A stretch of DNA of 9,679 bases from Clostridia bacterium (GCA_022360735.1 JAKSCF010000461.1:1-9679); one strand, 5' to 3'; positions 1 to 8,540 are shown, counted from the stretch's first letter. Numbers and translations are program-made. The notes: generated by a model from the sequence alone, not told the origin.

Positions 1-945
<945 letters not shown>

Positions 946-1056
946 AAGTTATCTTTTAAAAAACTTTACGTTTTTTATGCTCTTTTTGAATTGACTTGCG
1001 TTTCTGTACTGTGTAGTTTTCAAGGTTCTTGCCGCCAGCCCTGTAAGCGGCGACAT
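946..1056 (-). other. rRNA leader with boxA-like motif and small GC hairpin
   Basis: Transcribed leader between the proximal rrn promoter and mature 16S. On the minus strand it begins with a short GC-rich hairpin, with arms GCCGC and GCGGC at 1047-1051 and 1031-1035. It continues with AGAACCTTGAAAACT at 1015-1029. The TTGAAAACT core is common in Firmicutes rRNA leaders and spacers and resembles the boxA antitermination element. The hairpin and motif are seen directly; a role in antitermination or RNase processing is inferred from the family. The partner strand of the usual processing stem would lie beyond the 3' end of 16S, outside the window. Confidence 0.6.
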
Positions 1057-1061
1057 CTAAT

Positions 1062-1090
1062 AATATATCATGCCTATTCATTCTTGTCAA
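1062..1090 (-). promoter_or_regulatory. rrn promoter P2 (sigma-A, extended -10)
   Basis: On the minus strand there is a perfect -35 TTGACA (1085-1090), a spacer of exactly 17 bases and a -10 TATATT (1062-1067), preceded by TGa as an extended -10. The predicted start is a purine at about 1054-1056, giving a leader of about 110 bases before 16S. Position and quality fit the promoter-proximal start of an rRNA operon. Confidence 0.85.
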
Positions 1091-1170
1091 CACTTTTTTT
1101 TAACTTTTTTTATTTATTTCTACATCTGCTTATTTCGAATGTGTTGACCTTTTTGATAGACACAAAAAGT

Positions 1171-1199
1171 ATTTTAACAAAAGAATAAGCGTATGTCAA
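1171..1199 (-). promoter_or_regulatory. rrn promoter P1 (sigma-A), upstream of P2
   Basis: On the minus strand there is a perfect -35 TTGACA (1194-1199), a 17-base spacer and a -10 TAAAAT (1171-1176). It sits 109 bases upstream of the second promoter with the same geometry, which is the usual tandem rrn arrangement. AT-rich sequence with A/T runs just upstream (1200-1220) could act as an UP element. Confidence 0.8.
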
Positions 1200-1930
1200 T
1201 ACAAATTTTTTGTTTTTTCTCATAAAATTATTCATTAAAATACTACTTTTCTGAAAAACATTGAAATGCCTTGGTTTAAGTAAATTATACAATATGGTAA
1301 CCATAGCACCATAAATATAGCAGCTAAACAATTTTCCTACTATTATATATGGTCAATATTTATATCTATCCCCAAAATAATCAAACTATTTTTATTGAAC
1401 AGCCTTCTATATCTAATAGGAGTAAAATATGGGAATGATTGTATATAAAAATGGTTTCATTATTTACTCATAAACGATATAATAGTACATAAGGTAGGCT
1501 TTAAAAATAGGTTTAGGGGTTTGGAAGGTATTCAATCAACTATATATAGTGGACAAACCTATTGTACCGATTCAAAATCTGTTAGTTAGATTTTTAGTTT
1601 CATTCATTATTGGTTCGATATTTAATCCTTTTCATTTTCAATATTATTGGAAACCTAAGATTTTATATCTATAATTTATTTGGCATTGATATTGCATTTT
1701 ATTAATATCAAATATTTTAGATTATTTACAATATCTATCCACAAAATATCTCCGTATTCAATATAATTTCTAAATACTATTTTTTCTTATCCAAATATTC
1801 TTCTGTAAAAATAAGTATTGAACCCTTTCGAATTATAACATAAGATAATTCAAAAGTAATTTTCAATGAATTGATTAGAAAACAATATGATTTATTCTTA
1901 TTGTTTCTATCAGTTATAAATATTTTTTAG
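1200..1930. other. AT-rich gene-poor stretch between divergent rrn and nhaC transcription
   Basis: I see no convincing gene here. The sequence is strongly AT-rich and carries stops in all frames at the density expected for such DNA. Two details are worth recording. A 14-codon frame at 1429-1473 (MGMIVYKNGFIIYS) is preceded by AGGAG at 1418-1422 with a 6-base gap. A frame open from 1498 to a TAA at 1672-1674 has no ATG start near its beginning and resembles nothing I know. A perfect 9-base inverted repeat, AATAGGTTT (1506-1514) and AAACCTATT (1555-1563), lies around 40 bases of unstructured sequence. No tRNA, riboswitch core or T-box motif was recognised. Confidence 0.6.
1818..1846 (+). promoter_or_regulatory. 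weak candidate promoter for nhaC
   Basis: TTGAAC (1818-1823), a 17-base spacer and TAAGAT (1841-1846), each box matching 4 of 6 consensus bases. The predicted start near 1853 would give a leader of about 90 bases to the antiporter start codon. In DNA this AT-rich such matches arise often by chance, so this is only the best-placed candidate. Confidence 0.25.
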
Positions 1931-1942
1931 TAGGAGGTTAAA

Positions 1943-3382
1943 ATGGAAAATCAAAAAAATATTCCTATCTGGCAAATACTACTTTTGCTCGCATTCCTCA
2001 TCGGAACATTATTTTACACTATTAGGGTAGTTGATGGTTGGGTGCACATTCCATTAGCATTGTCTGCTGTTGTAGCCGCTATTATTGCAGTAGCTAATGG
2101 TTACTCTTGGCAATATTTAGAAAAAGGTATTCTTACATCGATTAACCGATCTATGCAAGCTATTATTATTTTATTTATTATCGGTATGTTGGTAGGAACT
2201 TGGATTTTAGCAGGAATTGTTCCAACCATGATTTATTATGGACTTAAGATACTCAGCCCAGGAATATTCTTAGTAGCAACTTGCTTGATTTGCTGCGTTG
2301 TTTCTTTGGCCACAGGAAGCTCTTGGACAACTGCTGCTACAGTAGGTATCGCATTATTAGGTGTAGGCCAAGGTCTTGGCATTCATCTTCCTATCGTTGC
2401 CGGTGCTATTATATCAGGGGCTTATTTCGGAGATAAAATGTCTCCTTTATCTGATACAACTAACCTTGCACCTGCTATGGCCGGAGCGAATTTATTTGAT
2501 CATATTCGCCACATGATTTATACTACCGGCCCGTCGTTAATTATTGCCCTTGTTTTATACGGAATAATTGGCGCTAAGTATGCCGGTAAAGATTTAGATT
2601 ATAACAATATTCAACAAATGCTCGATGGTCTTTCAGGCGCATTTAACATTTCTCCAATTTTATTAATACCGCCTCTTTTGGTTATTTTAATCGTAATTCT
2701 TAAAGTTCCCGCTATTCCGGGATTATTTGCAGGCGTAATTCTTGGTGGTATATTCGCATTAATATTCCAACCTGCTGCAACTATGGTGGACTTGTTTTGT
2801 GTCACTTATGAAGGCTACAAGCCCGCATTGGAAATGGATTTCCTAAACAGTTTGCTTGAGCGCGGCGGCTTTGCAGGCATGTATTATACGGTGGGCTTGA
2901 TTCTATGCGCTATGACGCTTGGTGGTGTTATGGACTCGTCCGGTATGCTGAGAAGAATTGCTGAGAAACTTCTAAGAATGGCTGTAAATACAGGTTCTTT
3001 GGTCTTAACTACTGTTATTACATGTATTTTCTGTAATATCGTTGCCAGTGACCAATATCTGGCTTTAGTATTACCGGGACGTATGTACAAAGAAGTTTAT
3101 GAAGATCGTCGGTTAAAGCCTAAAAACTTATCTCGTGTCTTAGAAGATTCCGGAACATTAACTTCTGCATTGGTTCCATGGAATACTTGCGGTACGTACA
3201 TGCATACCGTATTGGCTATACATCCGTTTGCCTATGCACCATACGCTTTTCTGAATCTTATTAATCCACTTATTTCAATATTCTATGGATTCACTGGAAT
3301 AACTATGGAAAAGATGTCGGAAGAAGAATATCAAGAAGTATTAAAGCAAAGAGAAGCAGAAAAGAAAGAAGCTATAGTCTAA
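1943..3382 (+). CDS. nhaC: NhaC-family Na+/H+ (or amino-acid) antiporter
   Basis: Predicted inner-membrane secondary transporter of 479 residues, a normal length for NhaC/MleN antiporters. Hydrophobic segments run through most of the chain, starting near residues 10-28 and 35-52, with more around 72-95, 105-124, 130-145, 195-212, 237-276, 312-330 and 350-378. The charged C-terminus from about 455 on is cytoplasmic-type. Conserved family stretches are visible: GSSWTTAATVGIALLGVG (125-142), SGAYFGDKMSPLSDTTN (158-174), SDQYLALVLPGRMY (369-382) and EDSGTLTSALVPWNTCG (401-417). The start is an ATG with TAGGAGG ending 5 bases upstream. A racemase gene follows 110 bases later on the same strand. 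Family members exchange Na+ for H+, and MleN exchanges malate for lactate, so the substrate cannot be read from sequence. Beside an ornithine-racemase-like gene, amino-acid or cation exchange linked to ornithine or lysine fermentation is an inference. Confidence 0.9.
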   Translation: MENQKNIPIWQILLLLAFLIGTLFYTIRVVDGWVHIPLALSAVVAAIIAVANGYSWQYLEKGILTSINRSMQAIIILFIIGMLVGTWILAGIVPTMIYYGLKILSPGIFLVATCLICCVVSLATGSSWTTAATVGIALLGVGQGLGIHLPIVAGAIISGAYFGDKMSPLSDTTNLAPAMAGANLFDHIRHMIYTTGPSLIIALVLYGIIGAKYAGKDLDYNNIQQMLDGLSGAFNISPILLIPPLLVILIVILKVPAIPGLFAGVILGGIFALIFQPAATMVDLFCVTYEGYKPALEMDFLNSLLERGGFAGMYYTVGLILCAMTLGGVMDSSGMLRRIAEKLLRMAVNTGSLVLTTVITCIFCNIVASDQYLALVLPGRMYKEVYEDRRLKPKNLSRVLEDSGTLTSALVPWNTCGTYMHTVLAIHPFAYAPYAFLNLINPLISIFYGFTGITMEKMSEEEYQEVLKQREAEKKEAIV

Positions 3383-3417
3383 TCAACAGTCATTGCATTC
3401 TAATAGTTAAATACAAT

Positions 3418-3444
3418 AGTGGCTTACTGTTTAGGTAAGCCACT
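3418..3444 (+). terminator. intercistronic hairpin after nhaC
   Basis: Perfect 10-base-pair stem, AGTGGCTTAC (3418-3427) with GTAAGCCACT (3435-3444), and a 7-base loop. The following sequence, GATATTTTCC, is only a weak U-tract. It could be a partial terminator setting a lower level of racemase expression, or an mRNA-stabilising element. I see no good separate promoter for the racemase in the gap, which argues for at least partial read-through. Confidence 0.6.
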
Positions 3445-3492
3445 GATATTTTCCAGCATGCATGTCATTCAACTCAGAAATGGGAGGCAAAA

Positions 3493-4551
3493 ATGTATCC
3501 TAATTTAGAAATAAACCTTAGTAAAATTACTCATAATTTAAACGTTATGAAAAATCTATGCAAAGATATTAAAATAGCAGGAGTCATCAAGGTATTCTGC
3601 GGCAACCCTATTATCGCACAAACACTTGTAGATGGAGGTATTGATTATCTTGCTGATTCCAGAATTCAAAATTTAATTAAAGTACAATCTATTGATGCAG
3701 AAAAAATACTATTACGTTTGCCTTCTCATAGTGAAACAGACCTTGTCGTTCAATATGCCGATATTTCTTTGAATTCTGAATTAAGTACGATTAAAAAGTT
3801 AAATGAGAGCGCTAAACAATATAATAAACACCACAAAATTATCCTTATGGTTGATTTAGGGGATTTGCGAGAGGGTATTTTTAATGAACCGGAAATTTTT
3901 AATGTTGTATCTGAAGTCATCCAATGCCAGAATATTATTTTAGAAGGGTTAGGTACAAATCTCACCTGCTTTGGCGGTGTTATTCCCAGCCATGATAATT
4001 TGAATCAATTGGTTCAATTACAAAGTCAGCTTGAACATAGGTTTAATATTAAACTCAACGTCATTTCCGGCGGAAATTCAAGTAGTATTCACTTGGTACA
4101 AAGAAATGAAATGCCGAATGGTATTAATCATCTGAGATTAGGAGAAGCTATCTATTTCGGCAGAGAAGCAGCATACTTAAAAAATATTCCCGAAACTTTT
4201 GACGATGCTGCCATTTTAAAAGCTGAAATTATTGAGGTAAGAAATAAGCCGTCAGTTCCAATAGGTACCATTACTTTTAACGCATTTGGGCATATTCCTA
4301 CCTTTGAAGATAAAGGTGTTATAAAACGGGCTATATGCGCCGTAGGAAGGCAAGATATCTATTGTGAATCCTTAACACCACTCGATGAAAATATTCAAAT
4401 CTTGGGGGATAGCAGCGACCATTTACTTTTACATTTACCTTTAGACAGTACTTATCAAGTCGGTGATATCTTGTCCTTTAAAGTAAAATATCAAGGCGTA
4501 TTAAGAGCAATGACTTCAGAATATATAGATAAACGGTATATAAAAGGTTAA
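3493..4551 (+). CDS. orr: PLP-dependent racemase, ornithine racemase-like (alanine racemase fold III)
   Basis: Cytoplasmic enzyme of 352 residues, close to the length of clostridial ornithine racemase (about 353). The N-terminal TIM-barrel domain carries GVIKVFCGNP (30-39), where Lys33 is the expected PLP Schiff-base lysine. Further conserved features are DSRIQNL (55-61), DLGDLREG (121-128), EGLGTNLTCFGG (151-162), the phosphate-binding-type ISGGNSSS (191-198) and LRLGEAIYFGREA (214-226). The C-terminal beta domain ends with MTSEYIDKRY. The family includes alanine racemases and Orr, which interconverts L- and D-ornithine as the first step of oxidative ornithine degradation. The K-V-x-C-G-N-P and LRxGEA pattern, plus the NhaC neighbour, favour Orr. 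Ordinary alanine racemases have a different pattern and an arginine-rich active site. The start is an ATG with GGGAGG 5 bases upstream. No ord, ortAB or oraSE genes lie within the window, so the substrate remains inferred. Confidence 0.8.
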   Translation: MYPNLEINLSKITHNLNVMKNLCKDIKIAGVIKVFCGNPIIAQTLVDGGIDYLADSRIQNLIKVQSIDAEKILLRLPSHSETDLVVQYADISLNSELSTIKKLNESAKQYNKHHKIILMVDLGDLREGIFNEPEIFNVVSEVIQCQNIILEGLGTNLTCFGGVIPSHDNLNQLVQLQSQLEHRFNIKLNVISGGNSSSIHLVQRNEMPNGINHLRLGEAIYFGREAAYLKNIPETFDDAAILKAEIIEVRNKPSVPIGTITFNAFGHIPTFEDKGVIKRAICAVGRQDIYCESLTPLDENIQILGDSSDHLLLHLPLDSTYQVGDILSFKVKYQGVLRAMTSEYIDKRYIKG

Positions 4552-4553
4552 CT

Positions 4554-4581
4554 AAAAACCAGGTCTTTCGACCTGGTTTTT
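4554..4581. terminator. bidirectional rho-independent terminator
   Basis: Stem AAAAACCAGGTC (4554-4565) pairs fully with GACCTGGTTTTT (4570-4581) around the tetraloop TTTC. The plus strand continues in a T-run (TTTTTTGTTTTTT), and on the minus strand the complement also ends in a T-run. It lies 2 bases after the racemase stop and 15 bases after the oxidoreductase stop, so it serves both convergent genes. Confidence 0.93.
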
Positions 4582-4596
4582 TGTTTTTTATGGATA

Positions 4597-7500
4597 TTAC
4601 ATTACTTTTTCTTCAGCTAATTTTTTGTAGGTTTCATATTTATCCTTAGCTTCTTCTTCAGCTTTATCGAAAAGCGATTCAGCTACATCTGGGAATTCAT
4701 TCAGTAATGAAGTATATCTTACTTGATCCATGATAAAGTCTTTAAAACTCTTTTTAGGTTCTTTGGAATCTAAAATAAACGGATTCTTTCCTTCTTCTTT
4801 GAGTTCAGGATTGTATCTATACAGATGCCAATAACCAGCTTCCACTGCATCTTTAATATTTTCTTGAGCCTTACCCATTCCTTTTCTAAGGCCATGGCTG
4901 ATACAAGGTGCATAAGCAATAATGAGAGAAGGCCCGTCATACTTTTCAGCTTCTATAATAGCCTTCATAAATTGATTTTTATCTGCTCCCATACCTACTT
5001 GAGCAACATAAACATATCCGTAAGACATGGAGATTAAGCCTAAATCTTTCTTCTTGATTTTCATACCTGAAGCTGCAAACTTAGCTACCGCTGCAGTAGG
5101 TGTTGCTTTTGAAGCTTGACCGCCTGTATTGGAGTATATTTCCGTATCAAATACAAGAACATTGATATTTTCACCTGAAGCCAATACATGGTCTAATCCA
5201 CCATAACCAATGTCATATGCCCATCCGTCTCCACCGACAACCCAAACGGATTTTTTAACAAGGTAATCTTTTCTCTTAACGATTTCGTCTATAGCTGCTT
5301 TAGCTGCTTCATCTGATGGTTCAGCTTTTTCTATTTCTTGCAATACTTTTTTACTGGCTTCTTTTGATTTTTCGCCATCATTATTATTTTCAAGCCATTC
5401 TTTCAATGAATCCTTTAAACTATCGTTTACATTCATATCCAATAGCTCGTTCATAGCATCCGTTATTTTTTCTTTCATATGGTTACATGCTAATACCATT
5501 CCATATCCATATTCAGCATTATCTTCAAATAAAGAGTTGGCCCAAGCCGGTCCTCTACCTTCTGCATCTGTCGTATACGGTGTTGAAGGTGCTGAACCGC
5601 CCCAAATAGAGGAACAGCCTGTTGCATTTGCAATTAACATTCGGTCGCCGTATAGCTGTGTAATAACTTTAATATATGGTGTTTCTCCACAACCTGCACA
5701 TGCACCGGAAAATTCAATATATGGATATGCAAATTGGCTGCCTTTTACAGAATTTTTGTTTGCAATATGGTCTCTAATGGGCACTTTAACACCGAAATCC
5801 CATTTGTCTGATTCTGACATTTGCTCATCAATAGGCTTCATAATCAGAGCTTTCTGTTTAGGAGGACAAATATCAGCACAGTTTCCGCATCCTGTACAAT
5901 CTAACGGCGATACTTGTATTCTATAATCATAGTTTTCAAAACCTTTACCTCTGGCTTTACGTGTTTCAAATCCTTCAGGAGCATCTTTTAATTCTTCATC
6001 AGTGATTAACACCGGTCTAATACATGCATGCGGACAAACGAAAGCACACTGGTTACATTGGATACAATTATCCGGCTGCCATTCAGGTACATTAACTGCT
6101 ATACCGCGTTTTTCGTATGCTGATGTACCATTAGGGAAAGTTCCGTCTGCTGAATCAACAAATGTACTGACCGGTAAATCGTCTCCTTGCTGTTTATTCA
6201 TTGGGATTAAGACGTCTTTAATAAAATCCGGAACATCTTGTGTTTCATCTGCTTTTACATCTAACTGCGCCCAACTGTCCGGTACATCAACCATTGATAA
6301 GTTACTAATACCTTTATCAACCGCTTCATTATTCATATTAACGATTTTCTCACCTTTTTTACCATATGAAGACACAATAGCTTCTTTAAGGTATTTTACT
6401 GCATCGTCAACAGAAATAACATCTGCAAGTTTGAAGAAAGCTGATTGCATAATCATATTGATTCTATTTCCTAATCCAATTTCTGCTGCAATACTTGTTG
6501 CATCGATGGTATAGAACTTAATTTCATTCTCAGCTATATATTTTTTCAAAGCATCCGGAAGATTTTCATCCAGCTCTTTTGCATCCCATTTGCAGTTCAA
6601 TACAAATGTACCGCCTTTTTTCAATCCTTTTAGTAAATCATACTGATAAACATACGATTGATTATGACAAGCAATGAAGTCTGCTTCGTCAATTAAGTAA
6701 GTAGATTGAATAGGTGATTTACCAAATCTTAGGTGAGATATTGTAACCCCGCCTGATTTTTTAGAATCATATGAGAAATATCCTTGAGCATAAAGATCCG
6801 TTTTATCTCCAATGATTTTAATTGCACTTTTATTTGCACCTACTGTTCCATCTGAACCAAGTCCCCAGAATTTACATCTGATGGTCCCTTCAGGCTCAGT
6901 TACAATTTGATGTGAAGCTGTAAGGGATGTATGCGTAACATCATCGTTGATTCCAATTGTAAAATCATTCTTAGGTTTATCTTGATTTAGATTCTCATAT
7001 ACGGCTAGAATTTGTGTAGGTGTAGTATCTTTTGACCCTAATCCATATCGACCGCCTACAATCTGAGGTGCATCAGGTACCTCATAAAACATGGTTCTAA
7101 CATCTTGGTAAAGAGGTTCGCCTATTGCGCCAGGCTCTTTTGTTCTATCTAACACAGCGATTTTCTTTACTGTATCCGGAAGAACATCTAAGAAATATTT
7201 AGGTACAAAAGGTCTATACAAGCGTACTTTTACCAGCCCGATTTTTTCGCCTTTTGCTACTAAGTAATTCACTGTTTCTTCTACGGTCTCTATAACAGAT
7301 CCCATTGCAACAATTACATTTTCTGCTTCCGGATGCCCTACATAATTAAAAGGTTTATAGTCTCTTCCTGTTACTTTGCTGATTTCTTCCATATAATTAA
7401 CCACGATTTCGGGTACCGCATCATAGTATTTATTGGAAGCTTCTCTGGCTTGGAAAAATATATCAGGATTTTGAGCAGTCCCTCTGGTCACTGGGTGCTC

Positions 7501-8130
7501 AGGATTCAAAGCATTATCTCTAAAACGTTGAACCGCATCCATATCTAAAAGATTTTCATAATCTTTATAATCAATTAATTCAACTTTTTGAACTTCATGT
7601 GATGTTCTAAATCCATCAAAGAAATGTAAAAAAGGTACTCTAGATTTAATAGCTGCTAAGTGAGCTATTCCTCCCAAATCTATAACTTCTTGTACAGAAC
7701 CATATGCTAATAATGCAAATCCGGTTTGTCTGGTTGACATGACATCAGAATGATCTCCGAAAATTGACAATGCATGAGATGCTAATGCACGAGCACTAAC
7801 GTGGAATACACCCGGTAGTAACTCACCAGCTATCTTATACATATTAGGTATCATCAAAAGTAGTCCTTGAGATGCTGTGAATGTTGTTGTCAGAGCTCCT
7901 GCAGCTAAAGAACCGTGGACAGCTCCTGCCGCTCCTCCCTCAGATTGTAACTCTGCAACTTGAACTTCTTGACCAAAAACATTTTTCTTCCCATATGCTG
8001 CCCATTCATCTACATTTTCAGCCATAGGTGAAGATGGCGTGATAGGATAAATTGCAGCTACATCTGTAAATGCATAAGAAGCATATGATGCAGCAGCATT
8101 TCCATCCATCGTTTTCATCTGTTTTGCCAT
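4597..8130 (-). CDS. nifJ: pyruvate:ferredoxin (flavodoxin) oxidoreductase, single-chain
   Basis: Cytoplasmic TPP and iron-sulfur enzyme that oxidises pyruvate with CoA to acetyl-CoA and CO2 and reduces ferredoxin, the hub of clostridial fermentation. Its 1177 residues match the usual homodimeric form (about 1170-1200). N-terminal pyrimidine-binding domain: YPITPSSPMAE with Thr31, Glu64 in ELQSEGGAAGA, and VSARAL with Arg114. The CoA-binding and middle domains follow, to about 680. A ferredoxin-type domain binds two [4Fe-4S] clusters, with Cys689, 692, 695, 699 and Cys745, 748, 751, 755. The C-terminal TPP domain holds the proximal-cluster cysteines 811, 814, 839 and 1075, the GDGWAYDIGYGG motif (967-978) and SNTGGQASK (1000-1008). 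All ligand positions correspond closely to the Desulfovibrio africanus enzyme. The start is an ATG with AAGGAGG (8141-8147) 10 bases upstream. The gene appears monocistronic, ending at the shared terminator at 4554-4581. No frameshift or missing residue is seen. Confidence 0.98.
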   Translation of the reverse strand: MAKQMKTMDGNAAASYASYAFTDVAAIYPITPSSPMAENVDEWAAYGKKNVFGQEVQVAELQSEGGAAGAVHGSLAAGALTTTFTASQGLLLMIPNMYKIAGELLPGVFHVSARALASHALSIFGDHSDVMSTRQTGFALLAYGSVQEVIDLGGIAHLAAIKSRVPFLHFFDGFRTSHEVQKVELIDYKDYENLLDMDAVQRFRDNALNPEHPVTRGTAQNPDIFFQAREASNKYYDAVPEIVVNYMEEISKVTGRDYKPFNYVGHPEAENVIVAMGSVIETVEETVNYLVAKGEKIGLVKVRLYRPFVPKYFLDVLPDTVKKIAVLDRTKEPGAIGEPLYQDVRTMFYEVPDAPQIVGGRYGLGSKDTTPTQILAVYENLNQDKPKNDFTIGINDDVTHTSLTASHQIVTEPEGTIRCKFWGLGSDGTVGANKSAIKIIGDKTDLYAQGYFSYDSKKSGGVTISHLRFGKSPIQSTYLIDEADFIACHNQSYVYQYDLLKGLKKGGTFVLNCKWDAKELDENLPDALKKYIAENEIKFYTIDATSIAAEIGLGNRINMIMQSAFFKLADVISVDDAVKYLKEAIVSSYGKKGEKIVNMNNEAVDKGISNLSMVDVPDSWAQLDVKADETQDVPDFIKDVLIPMNKQQGDDLPVSTFVDSADGTFPNGTSAYEKRGIAVNVPEWQPDNCIQCNQCAFVCPHACIRPVLITDEELKDAPEGFETRKARGKGFENYDYRIQVSPLDCTGCGNCADICPPKQKALIMKPIDEQMSESDKWDFGVKVPIRDHIANKNSVKGSQFAYPYIEFSGACAGCGETPYIKVITQLYGDRMLIANATGCSSIWGGSAPSTPYTTDAEGRGPAWANSLFEDNAEYGYGMVLACNHMKEKITDAMNELLDMNVNDSLKDSLKEWLENNNDGEKSKEASKKVLQEIEKAEPSDEAAKAAIDEIVKRKDYLVKKSVWVVGGDGWAYDIGYGGLDHVLASGENINVLVFDTEIYSNTGGQASKATPTAAVAKFAASGMKIKKKDLGLISMSYGYVYVAQVGMGADKNQFMKAIIEAEKYDGPSLIIAYAPCISHGLRKGMGKAQENIKDAVEAGYWHLYRYNPELKEEGKNPFILDSKEPKKSFKDFIMDQVRYTSLLNEFPDVAESLFDKAEEEAKDKYETYKKLAEEKVM

Positions 8131-8193
8131 TCTTTTTTTTCCTCCTTATAATTTTTACATGTTTTAGTTTCTGTATATTATTTGAAAGCATAC

Positions 8194-8236
8194 AACAACT
8201 GTTAAATATTATGTATTATTTTAACAGCAAGTTGTT
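8194..8236. repeat. imperfect palindrome, possible operator or leader hairpin
   Basis: Perfect 8-base arms CTGTTAAA (8199-8206) and TTTAACAG (8220-8227) flank 13 AT-only-but-one bases. Outer arms AACAA (8194-8198) and TTGTT (8232-8236) add 5 pairs across an unpaired CAAG. It lies about 65-105 bases upstream of the oxidoreductase start codon, so it would be in the leader RNA or just downstream of a promoter. The half-site TGTTAA is like that of the redox repressor Rex, but Rex sites have a 4-base spacer whereas this has about 15, so I do not call it a Rex site. Confidence 0.45.
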
Positions 8237-8389
8237 TATAGGCATATCTTGACTATAAAACCATAGTTATCTTAATAATAAAAGCAGTATTTTACAATAG
8301 TTTTGCATCATGTATACAATATATTTAATTTGTTTTAATTTGAAAAGTTTTTTTTAGAAAATCAAAAAGTATAAGCTCACAAGGATATC

Positions 8390-8428
8390 TGTCGCGCTTT
8401 TTTAGCTATGTTTTTAAAAAATGCGACA
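8390..8428. repeat. inverted repeat with GC-containing arms
   Basis: TGTCGC (8390-8395) and GCGACA (8423-8428) pair perfectly. An inner TTTTTT (8398-8403) and AAAAAA (8416-8421) extend the stem past a small GC/T internal loop, leaving a 12-base apical loop. It is the only GC-containing patch in this AT-rich gap. It lies downstream of bofA and could form part of its transcription end, but no clear U-tract follows on the minus strand. Confidence 0.4.
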
Positions 8429-8477
8429 CATTAATAATAAAAGATGCACTTAATGAAGGCTTGTCTATTCCCTATCA

Positions 8478-8491
8478 AGTATACAGTATAC
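8478..8491. promoter_or_regulatory. doubled AGTATAC motif, candidate operator
   Basis: Two adjacent copies of AGTATAC, each containing the self-complementary hexamer GTATAC. A related TGTATACA palindrome lies at 8311-8318, about 165 bases nearer the oxidoreductase gene. The hexamer has the look of GntR-type half-sites, but no regulator gene is in the window. On the minus strand each copy also reads TATACT, a good -10 hexamer, so the site could overlap a promoter. Confidence 0.3.
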
Positions 8492-8540
8492 ATTAAAAAT
8501 CAAAAAAGTAAAGATTTTTGACAAATAATTAACTAAAATA

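Larger units (their letters stand above)
8131..8540 (-). promoter_or_regulatory. upstream region of the oxidoreductase gene
   Basis: A 410-base gap between bofA and the oxidoreductase gene with no credible ORF on either strand. It holds the ribosome binding site AAGGAGG (8141-8147 on the complement), a long imperfect palindrome (8194-8236), a TGTATACA palindrome (8311-8318), a hairpin-forming sequence (8390-8428) and a doubled AGTATAC (8478-8491). Candidate minus-strand promoters are weak. One is TTGTAA-17-TAAGAT (boxes at 8292-8297 and 8269-8274). The other has TATACT within the doubled motif, 16 bases from TTTACT. I cannot choose between them. Confidence 0.5.

Noticed and set aside
1293..1305. 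13-base inverted repeat TATGGT-A-ACCATA
   Set aside because: The arms are too short to be notable in AT-rich DNA, and it is not placed next to a start or promoter.
1110..1331. 73-codon minus-strand frame
   Set aside because: It covers the upstream rrn promoter, has no ribosome binding site that I can see, and has AT-driven composition.
1498..1674. Open plus-strand frame of about 58 codons ending at a TAA, possible gene remnant
   Set aside because: There is no start codon near its beginning and no recognisable similarity. A rough estimate from the base composition expects about one such frame by chance in this gap.
5537..6514. Plus-strand frames of 129 and 170 codons
   Set aside because: They are antisense to the iron-sulfur and linker regions of the oxidoreductase gene, lack ribosome binding sites and translate to non-protein-like sequence.
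8194..8236. Rex repressor operator
   Set aside because: Rex sites are TTGTTAA and TTAACAA separated by 4 bases. Here the half-sites are about 15 bases apart and the outer bases differ.
8070..8252. 60-codon plus-strand frame across the oxidoreductase start
   Set aside because: It runs through the oxidoreductase ribosome binding site and the palindrome, and its phenylalanine-rich product reflects T-rich DNA.
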